A DNA stretch of 64,000 nucleotides from Mesorhizobium jarvisii (GTDB taxonomy: Bacteria; Pseudomonadota; Alphaproteobacteria; Rhizobiales; Rhizobiaceae), in NCBI RefSeq assembly GCF_003601985.1, contig NZ_QZXA01000001.1, positions 737,058 through 801,057 on the forward strand, read 5' to 3'. Each line of letters starts with the position of its first letter. Position 1 is the stretch's first letter. Made by a program: the position numbers and the translations under genes. The notes under the pieces were generated by a model. The model saw only the letters and a program-made list of their open reading frames with translations, searched no databases and was not told the DNA's origin. Of this stretch, positions 57,860 through 64,000 are shown piece by piece.

Positions 57860-58857
57860 GCCACCGAGGCCGTCGGCTCGGCTGGCAGAACCGTCGGCCG
57901 GCGCGCCGCCTTGGCATATTTCTGGGCGATCATGGCGCAGACCATGAGCTGTATCTGGTGGAAGAGCATCAGCGGCAGAACGATCGCGCCGACACCCTGG
58001 CCGGCAAAGATCACATTGGCCATCGGCACGCCGCTCGCCAGGCTCTTCTTCGAACCGCAGAAGGTGATCGTGATCTGATCGGGCCTGTCGAAGCCGAGAA
58101 GCCGGCTGCCATAGGTCGTCAGCACAAGCACCAGGCCGAGCAGCACCATGTCGGCGACAACGACCACGGCAATGTCGCGCAGCGAGAACATGTGCCAAAG
58201 CCCCTCGGCGACCGCCGTGCTGAAGGCCAGATAGACGACCATCAGGATCGAACCGCGATCGACAGGCATCAGCAGTGTCTTGCGGGAGCGTATCCAGTTG
58301 CCGATCCGCGGTTCCAGCAGCTGTCCGAGCGCAAAAGGCAGGAGCAGCTGCACCAGGATCTGGCTCACCGCATCCCACGAAAATCCGCCATGGCCACCTA
58401 TGGAGAAGAGCAGGCCGACGAGCAAGGGTGTCAGGAACATGCCGAAGATGTTGGAGGCGGAAGCCGAACAGATGGCCGCGGGGACGTTTCCGCCGGCGAT
58501 CGAGGTGAAGGCGATCGATGACTGCACTGTCGACGGCAAGACACAGAGAAATAGAATGCCAAGGTAAAGCGGCTTGGGCAGGATCGAAGCCGGCAGGTAG
58601 CCAAGCGCCAGACCCAGCAGCGGGAACAGGCCAAAGGTCGTCAGAAGGATCACCAGGTGCAGGCGCCAATGCATCAGGCCGGCGACAACGACATCGCGCG
58701 AGAGCCTCGCACCATGCAGGAAAAACAGCAGCGCCACGGCAAGATTGGTCGCGATCGCGAACCATCCCGCGAACGTCCCGGTCGCCGGTGCGACCGACGC
58801 GAGCGCGACGGTGCACAACAGGAGGATCAGAAAGGTGTCCGGCAGAAAGCGGCGCAT
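57856..58857 (-). CDS. Bile acid:sodium symporter-family carrier
   Basis: 333 residues from the ATG at 58857 (GGAG upstream); an ATG at 58899 would add 14 residues. About nine to ten membrane helices; LPSTVQSSIAFTSIAGGNVPAA and FCGSKKSLASGVPMA are the two cation-site regions of SBF/YocS-like carriers. Substrate unknown; bacterial members carry organic acids or similar. It is divergent from a LysR regulator, a common control arrangement. Confidence 0.85.
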   Translation of the reverse strand: MRRFLPDTFLILLLCTVALASVAPATGTFAGWFAIATNLAVALLFFLHGARLSRDVVVAGLMHWRLHLVILLTTFGLFPLLGLALGYLPASILPKPLYLGILFLCVLPSTVQSSIAFTSIAGGNVPAAICSASASNIFGMFLTPLLVGLLFSIGGHGGFSWDAVSQILVQLLLPFALGQLLEPRIGNWIRSRKTLLMPVDRGSILMVVYLAFSTAVAEGLWHMFSLRDIAVVVVADMVLLGLVLVLTTYGSRLLGFDRPDQITITFCGSKKSLASGVPMANVIFAGQGVGAIVLPLMLFHQIQLMVCAMIAQKYAKAARRPTVLPAEPTASVA

Positions 58858-58919
58858 GACATGTTCGCTCCAGAGTGGCGACGCCGTCTTTTTACGCATT
58901 GCAAAACAAGATACAATGA

Positions 58920-58930
58920 ATAACAGTTAT
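58920..58930. promoter_or_regulatory. Short palindrome in carrier/LysR promoter
   Basis: ATAACAGTTAT, five-base arms and a central A, lies 17 bases before the LysR start in the divergent gap. It could be the LysR recognition site, but the arms are short. Confidence 0.3.
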
Positions 58931-58947
58931 CGTGATTTGGGATACAA

Positions 58948-59796
58948 ATGCTCGATCTGGTCCAACTTCGCAGCTTCGTCACCGTCCAGCAGATGGGAAG
59001 CTTTACCTTCGCGGCGGAGAGGCTGGGGCTCGGGCAATCCACCGTCAGCCAGCACATCGGCAAGCTCGAGGCCGCGCTTGGCAGGCAGTTGCTGGCCCGC
59101 GATACGCACAAGGTTGTGCTGACGCCAGACGGCGAAGCCCTGCTCGGCCATGCCCGGACCCTGTTGTCGATAGAGGGACAGGTGCAGGCGCTTTTCACCG
59201 CGCAGAGGCTGCGGGGCACTTTGAGGCTCGGCGTATCCGAGGACCTGGTGACGAGCCGGCTGCCGCTGGTGCTGGAGGATTTCGTCCGGTCCCACCCATC
59301 CGTTGATCTTGAACTGACCGTGGCGTTGAGCGGCGTGCTCTACCAGATGCAGGACAATGGCGAGCTCGATCTCGTTCTGGCAAAGCGCCGGCTGGGCGAC
59401 AGCCGTGGCCGGCTCGTCTATCGCGAGCCGCTTGTCTGGCTCGCCCGCGATCCGGAACACGTCCTGTCGCTCGCGGCCTTGCCGTTGATTGCCTTCCCCG
59501 CGCCGAGCGTCACGCGCAGCATTGCGCTGGAAGTGCTCGAACGGCACCGCATGCCGTGGCGCATTGTCTGCACATGCGGCAGCCTGAGCGGGCTGACGGC
59601 CGCCGCGCGTGCCGGCATGGGGGTTCTGGTGCAACCGCAAAGCATGTCGCCCCCGGGTTTGAAGGAGATCCCATCCGGGCGCCTGCCGCCGTTGGAGGAT
59701 GTGGAATTTGTCCTTATCCCCAGCAAGGGCGCCGACAGGGCGCTCGTCTCGGCGCTGTCGGAAGATATTCTGACCAAGGTGAGAGGTCTGCGCTGA
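58948..59796 (+). CDS. LysR-family transcriptional regulator
   Basis: 282 residues. N-terminal winged HTH with SFTFAAERLGLGQSTVSQHIGKLEAALG is standard; the C-terminal periplasmic-binding-like effector domain starts at LRLGVSEDLV. By position it should control the divergent carrier gene. Effector unknown. Confidence 0.9.
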   Translation: MLDLVQLRSFVTVQQMGSFTFAAERLGLGQSTVSQHIGKLEAALGRQLLARDTHKVVLTPDGEALLGHARTLLSIEGQVQALFTAQRLRGTLRLGVSEDLVTSRLPLVLEDFVRSHPSVDLELTVALSGVLYQMQDNGELDLVLAKRRLGDSRGRLVYREPLVWLARDPEHVLSLAALPLIAFPAPSVTRSIALEVLERHRMPWRIVCTCGSLSGLTAAARAGMGVLVQPQSMSPPGLKEIPSGRLPPLEDVEFVLIPSKGADRALVSALSEDILTKVRGLR

Positions 59797-59973
59797 CCTA
59801 TTGCGTTGGGGATGCCGGCGGCGAATTTGACGTTGGACAGAAGCCTTCACGCCCGGAAGCGTCTGGCTGATGCCTCATAGCTGTTCGGGAGGCCCTGGGC
59901 CCCTTGTCCCTGGTGCGTTGTATTTGACATTCTAATATTGACCATCTCAGGCGAACGAAGATACGGATTTGCC

Positions 59974-60648
59974 ATGGACCTGGATCCTTCGACGCTCAAT
60001 CGGGCGCTGCCGCTGCGCGATCAAATCTATCACAAGATCCGCAATCTGATTGTCGTCGGCCAGTTGAAGCCGGGGGAAGTCATCAACGAGGTGGCTATCG
60101 CCGAGGCGCTCGGCGTTTCGCGCACTCCGGTGCGGGAAGCGGTCAAGCGCATCAGCGACGAAGGCCTGGTGACAATCCTGGCACAGACCGGCACCTATGT
60201 CGCGCCGATCAGCCGCGCCGACCTGGAAGAGGCCTATGTCATCCGCCGGGCGCTCGAGATGGAAAGCGCCAGGCGCGCCGCCGCCAAGATGACCCCGGCG
60301 TCCGCCGAACTGCTGGAGGACAATATGGCGGCGCACAAGCTCGCCATAGCGCGCGGCCGGTATGCCACCGCGATCCAGCTCGACGACGTCTTCCATCGCA
60401 CCATTGCGGAGATCTGCGGCCTGCCGATGATCTGGCGGGCGGTCGATATCTCCAAGGCACAGATGGATCGTGGCCGCTATCTCGCCATTCCCAAGCCCGG
60501 CTACGGCGAACAGACGATCGAACAGCACGAGGCCATTCTCGACTCGCTGAAGCGCCACGATGCCGAGGGCGCCGCGCAGGCGATGGAGAACCATCTCGAG
60601 ACGTCGCTCCGCAACACACTCGAAGTCGCCGCCGAGCTTCTCGGCTGA
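59974..60648 (+). CDS. GntR-family (FCD) transcriptional regulator
   Basis: 224 residues from the ATG at 59974. HTH with KPGEVINEVAIAEALGVSRTPVREAVKRISDEGLV, then an FCD domain with the metal-type residues in DDVFHRTIAEIC and EQHEAILDSL. It stands alone; neither neighbour is divergent from it, so its target cannot be named. It differs from the B6-locus GntR and is not a close copy. Confidence 0.88.
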   Translation: MDLDPSTLNRALPLRDQIYHKIRNLIVVGQLKPGEVINEVAIAEALGVSRTPVREAVKRISDEGLVTILAQTGTYVAPISRADLEEAYVIRRALEMESARRAAAKMTPASAELLEDNMAAHKLAIARGRYATAIQLDDVFHRTIAEICGLPMIWRAVDISKAQMDRGRYLAIPKPGYGEQTIEQHEAILDSLKRHDAEGAAQAMENHLETSLRNTLEVAAELLG

Positions 60649-60858
60649 CGCTCGCCATCGATCGCAACGGATCAACACATGCGAAGAATGGGACTGTGTA
60701 TCGGACTGAAGGGCTGAGGCGATCGCTGAATATAAGCGCGTCCATGCGCGATCTGGCCCGAGGAGCTCGCCGTCATCAGCCGTGCGAAAATCCGCACGAT
60801 TTGCCCTCGGCTTCGTCGGGGAGAACTTCGGCCACCAGCGTCTTCATTGAACGAGTAC

Positions 60859-61299
60859 CTACGTCAGTCGTGCTCGCGTCGTGCGCGGCGTGGCCAGGAG
60901 CAGGCTCGTTTCACTGCCCGTTATGCCGGCAATCAGTCGGATGCGCCGTAGCACGGCATCGAAATCGGTCAATGATGCCGTCCCGAGCTCGACCACCAGA
61001 TCCCAGCGACCGTTGGTGGTATGAATGGTCGAGACTTCCGGGAAGCCGCCCAGTGCCCGGACCACGCGGTCGGCGGCATGGCCCTCGATCTCGATGAGCA
61101 TGATGCCGCGGATGCGCTGATCGACGGCGTCGGCGCGCAGCACCACCGTGTAGCCGATGATGTCGCCGGACCGTTCCAGCCGCTCCATGCGTGCCCGAAC
61201 CGTGGCGCGCGAGACGCCGAGATCGATGGCGAGATCCGACACGCTGCGCCGGGCGTCATGTCGCAGCAAGGTCACGAGCCGTTCGTCCAAAGCATCCAT
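60859..61299 (-). CDS. Lrp/AsnC-family regulator of arginine catabolism
   Basis: 146 residues. HTH in residues 1-55 (LLRHDARRSVSDLAIDLGVSRATVRARM), then the RAM ligand-binding domain with VSTIHTTNGRWDLVVELG. Divergent from arginase and ornithine cyclodeaminase across a 134-base AT-rich gap, so it is the likely activator of arginine use, as for other AsnC-type regulators in this setting. Confidence 0.88.
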   Translation of the reverse strand: MDALDERLVTLLRHDARRSVSDLAIDLGVSRATVRARMERLERSGDIIGYTVVLRADAVDQRIRGIMLIEIEGHAADRVVRALGGFPEVSTIHTTNGRWDLVVELGTASLTDFDAVLRRIRLIAGITGSETSLLLATPRTTRARLT

Positions 61300-61433
61300 C
61301 AGATTACCATTTCGATAAATTCTGCCGCCATTATGATAGGTTATGCTTCGCGGACTGCCAATTCTCTCTGTTCATATTGCCGGCTCGCCATGATCTCCTG
61401 TCGACCATTCGAACTTTGGCCGCGGGAAAAACA

Positions 61434-62366
61434 ATGCGTTGCAGGATCGTCGGGGCGCCGGTGCAGGACGGCGCCGGCAGAATGGGCTGCGAAATGGGGC
61501 CGAGTGCGCTGAGGACGGCGGGGCTTGCCGAGGTGCTGTCCGGCCTCGGCCACGCTGTCGAGGATATGGGCGCCGTCCAGCCAATGCCGGCGAGGCGCGT
61601 CGTGCACGGCAACCTCGCCCTGAAGGCCCTGCCCGAAATATCGGCCTGGACATCCGCCATCGCAGCGGCAGCCTACGCGGCGAGCGAGGACGCCATGCCG
61701 ATCTTTCTCGGCGGCGACCATTCGATCTCGGCCGGCACCGTGTCTGGCCTCGCCCGCCGCGCCGCCGAGGCCGGGCGCCCGCTGTTCGTGCTGTGGCTCG
61801 ACGCGCATCCGGACTTCCACACGCTGGACACCACCGCCAGCGGCAATCTGCATGGTGTCCCGCTCGCGTACGCCAGCGGCCAGCCAGGTTTCAGTGGCTA
61901 TTTCCCGGATCTGCCGGCGGCGGTCGATCCCAAGCGTATCTGCACCATGGGCCTGCGCAGTGTCGACCCGGCCGAGCGCAGCGCGCTCAACCAGGCGGGC
62001 GTGACCGTGCACGACATGCGCGCCATCGATGAACATGGCATCGCGCCGCTGCTGCGCGCTTTCCTGGCGCGCGTGTCTGATGAAGACGGGCTGCTGCACG
62101 TCAGTCTCGACGTTGACTTTCTCGACCCGTCGATTGCGCCGGCTGTCGGCACCACGGTTCCTGGCGGCGCGACGTTCCGCGAAGCGCATCTGGTGATGGA
62201 GATGCTGTCCGACACCGGCCTCGTCTCCAGCCTCGACCTGGTCGAGCTGAATCCTTTTCTGGACGAGCGTGGCCGAACCGCGACGCTTATGGTCGACCTG
62301 ACGGCGAGCCTGATGGGCCGCCGCATCATGGATCGCCCGACCCGCAGCCATTCCGGGAGCTTTTGA
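61434..62366 (+). CDS. rocF: Arginase
   Basis: 310 residues from the ATG at 61434. Hydrolyses arginine to ornithine and urea with two Mn ions. Metal motifs GGDHS, LWLDAHPDFHT and SLDVDFLDPS are all intact, and the closing LVELNPFLDERG is typical. Ornithine cyclodeaminase follows two bases after the stop. Confidence 0.93.
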   Translation: MRCRIVGAPVQDGAGRMGCEMGPSALRTAGLAEVLSGLGHAVEDMGAVQPMPARRVVHGNLALKALPEISAWTSAIAAAAYAASEDAMPIFLGGDHSISAGTVSGLARRAAEAGRPLFVLWLDAHPDFHTLDTTASGNLHGVPLAYASGQPGFSGYFPDLPAAVDPKRICTMGLRSVDPAERSALNQAGVTVHDMRAIDEHGIAPLLRAFLARVSDEDGLLHVSLDVDFLDPSIAPAVGTTVPGGATFREAHLVMEMLSDTGLVSSLDLVELNPFLDERGRTATLMVDLTASLMGRRIMDRPTRSHSGSF

Positions 62367-62368
62367 TC

Positions 62369-63424
62369 ATGACCACGGCAAAGCTGAACATTGTCCCCTT
62401 CGTCAGCGTCGACCGTATGATGAAGCTGGTGCTTGCCATCGGCGTCGAGCGCTTCCTGACCGAGCTCGCCAGCTACATCGAAGAAGATTTCCGGCGCTGG
62501 GAGCTTTTCGACAAAACGCCCCGCATCGCATCACACAGCCATGACGGCGTCATCGAGCTGATGCCGACAAGCGACGGGCGGCTCTATGGCTTCAAATATG
62601 TCAACGGCCATCCCAAGAACATGCGCCAGGGCTTGCAGACGGTCACCGCTTTCGGCGTGCTTGCCGATGTCGGCAGCGGCTACCCGATGCTGCTCACCGA
62701 GATGACCATTCTCACGGCGCTGCGCACCGCCGCGACTTCCGCCGTCGCGGCCAAGTATCTGGCACCACGCGGCGCGCGCACCATGGCCATCATCGGCAAT
62801 GGCGCACAGTCGGAATTCCAGGCGATCGCCTTCAAGGCGCTGACCGGCGTCGACCGGCTCAGGCTCTACGACATCGACCGATCCGCCTCGCTGAAATGCG
62901 CCAAGAACCTGGCTGCCATGGGATTTGACATCACCATCTGCGAAACCGGGCAGGAAGCGGTCGAAGGAGCCGGGATCATCACGACCGTCACCGCCGACAA
63001 GCAATGCGCCACCATCCTCACCGACAACATGGTCGGCTCCGGCGTCCACATCAACGCCGTCGGCGGCGATTGCCCCGGCAAGACCGAACTGCACAGGGAC
63101 ATCCTGCTGCGCTCCGACATTTTCGTCGAGTTCCCGCCGCAGACACGCATAGAGGGTGAAATCCAACAGCTTGATCCCGACCATCAGGTGACCGAGCTCT
63201 GGCAAGTGATCGCCGCCAAGGTGCCAGGCCGCCGGGACGCCAAGCAGATCACGCTGTTCGATTCCGTCGGCTTCGCCATCGAGGACTTTTCGGCGCTGCG
63301 CTATGTGCGCGACCAGCTGCAGGCAACGGGCCTCTACGAGGAGCTCGATCTGCTGGCCGATCCGGACGAACCGCGCGACCTCTATGGCATGCTGCTGAGA
63401 GCGGCCATGCAGACCGCGGCATAA
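62369..63424 (+). CDS. ocd: Ornithine cyclodeaminase
   Basis: 351 residues. Converts ornithine to proline and ammonia with NAD. YGFKYVNGHPKNMRQGLQT is the substrate-site region, IGNGAQSEFQ the NAD-binding glycine motif, NAVGGDCPGKTEL the catalytic Asp region. Co-transcribed with arginase, forming the arginine-to-proline route. Confidence 0.93.
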   Translation: MTTAKLNIVPFVSVDRMMKLVLAIGVERFLTELASYIEEDFRRWELFDKTPRIASHSHDGVIELMPTSDGRLYGFKYVNGHPKNMRQGLQTVTAFGVLADVGSGYPMLLTEMTILTALRTAATSAVAAKYLAPRGARTMAIIGNGAQSEFQAIAFKALTGVDRLRLYDIDRSASLKCAKNLAAMGFDITICETGQEAVEGAGIITTVTADKQCATILTDNMVGSGVHINAVGGDCPGKTELHRDILLRSDIFVEFPPQTRIEGEIQQLDPDHQVTELWQVIAAKVPGRRDAKQITLFDSVGFAIEDFSALRYVRDQLQATGLYEELDLLADPDEPRDLYGMLLRAAMQTAA

Positions 63425-63452
63425 CAAGAACCGATGAGATGCCGCGAGCGAT

Positions 63453-63479
63453 CCCGCAGGCATTGATAGTGACTGCGGG
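63453..63479. terminator. Weak hairpin between ocd and glmS
   Basis: CCCGCAG and CTGCGGG pair around a 13-base loop, 29 bases after the ocd stop and 49 bases after the convergent glmS stop. No clear T tract follows, so this is a possible terminator only. Confidence 0.35.
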
Positions 63480-63527
63480 TCTTGTCGAACGTCCCCTCGA
63501 CGAGATGAAGGGCCATCGACGTTGCCG

Positions 63528-64000
63528 TCACTCCACCGTCACCGATTTCGCCAGGTTGCGCGGCTGGTCGACGTCGGTGCCCATGAACACGGCGGCGAAG
63601 TAGGCCAGCATCTGGATCGGCAGCGCATAGATGATCGGCGAGATGATTTCAGGTACGTCGGGCAGGATGATCGTCTCCATCGTCTTGACGCTCACCTGTG
63701 CGGCGCCTTTGCTGTCGGTGATCAGGATGATCTTGCCGCCACGCGCCGCCACTTCCTGCATGTTCGACACGGTCTTTTCGAAAATGCGGTCATGCGGCGC
63801 AATGACGATGACCGGCATGTTCTCGTCGATCAGCGCGATCGGCCCATGCTTCAACTCGCCCGCCGCATAGCCTTCGGCGTGGATGTAGGAGATTTCCTTG
63901 AGTTTTAGCGCGCCTTCCATGGCCAGCGGGAAATTGGTGTCGCGGCCGAGATAGAGCACGTCCTTGTAGCGTGACAGTTCGCGCGCGATCCGCTCGATCT
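63528..64000 (-). CDS. glmS: Glucosamine-6-phosphate synthase, C-terminal part
   Basis: About the last 157 residues of GlmS are inside the window; the rest lies past the right edge. This is the second SIS sugar-isomerase domain, with [40 protein letters not shown] and the C-terminal [13 protein letters not shown] that closes the active site. The full enzyme makes glucosamine-6-phosphate from fructose-6-phosphate and glutamine for cell wall synthesis. Confidence 0.95.
   Translation of the reverse strand, partial: IERIARELSRYKDVLYLGRDTNFPLAMEGALKLKEISYIHAEGYAAGELKHGPIALIDENMPVIVIAPHDRIFEKTVSNMQEVAARGGKIILITDSKGAAQVSVKTMETIILPDVPEIISPIIYALPIQMLAYFAAVFMGTDVDQPRNLAKSVTVE

Noticed and set aside
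56636..58816. 726-residue minus-strand frame
   Set aside because: Shadow of pyridoxine 4-oxidase and the carrier gene, both with full family motifs.

Overview
The window reads as chromosomal DNA of a rhizobial alphaproteobacterium, most likely Mesorhizobium. This rests on the high GC content, on many rhizobial gene families, and above all on a complete vitamin B6 degradation locus whose gene order and protein lengths match what I recall of Mesorhizobium loti. No database search was run, so the genus is an inference. I saw no rRNA, tRNA or CRISPR array.

Layout. 1-1407: start of an SDR gene running off the left edge, and an isopenicillin-N-synthase-like oxygenase. 1998-11863: ten consecutive plus-strand genes that look like one transcription unit and are mostly of unknown function. 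They encode a protein with an acidic repeat half and an arginine-rich half, an HExxH metallopeptidase, four proteins I cannot place, a DUF4438 protein, a GIY-YIG-like protein with a Cys-rich head, a small acidic protein and a trypsin/V8-like serine protease. A LuxR-type regulator follows. This block is the best candidate for an undescribed system. 12806-15730: an FAD oxidase, then a carboxymuconolactone-decarboxylase-like gene and its ECF41 sigma factor behind a recognisable ECF41 promoter. 15738-17809: divergent uxuA and an SDR around a perfect inverted repeat. 17852-24542: AlkB, KTSC, SDR, a HAD-HerA fusion, a small basic protein, a DUF296 gene broken by a stop codon, DUF763 and a cysteine hydrolase.

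24815-31701 (minus strand): cyoABCD, SURF1 and an ActS/ActR (RegB/RegA) redox two-component pair, nearly all with start/stop overlaps, so quinol oxidase and its likely redox sensor are co-transcribed. A divergent MFS gene follows. Next to it is an IS481-family element whose left end sits at a CTAG target, but whose right end is missing. 34307-37709: a serine hydrolase, a proline-racemase-family enzyme and a divergent DapA-family gene.

37781-57859: the B6 locus. Pyridoxine 4-oxidase and pyridoxamine-pyruvate transaminase feed pyridoxal to pyridoxal 4-dehydrogenase, 4-pyridoxolactonase, 4-pyridoxate dehydrogenase, FHMPC dehydrogenase, HMPDC decarboxylase, MHPC oxygenase and the final acetamidomethylene-succinate hydrolase. 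Two ABC transporters, a DUF1185 gene and a PEBP-family gene lie inside the same minus-strand array. A GntR/FCD regulator with a FadR-type operator stands at its head. 57856-64000: a bile-acid-symporter-type carrier with a LysR regulator, another GntR regulator, an AsnC-type regulator divergent from arginase and ornithine cyclodeaminase, and the 3' end of glmS at the right edge.
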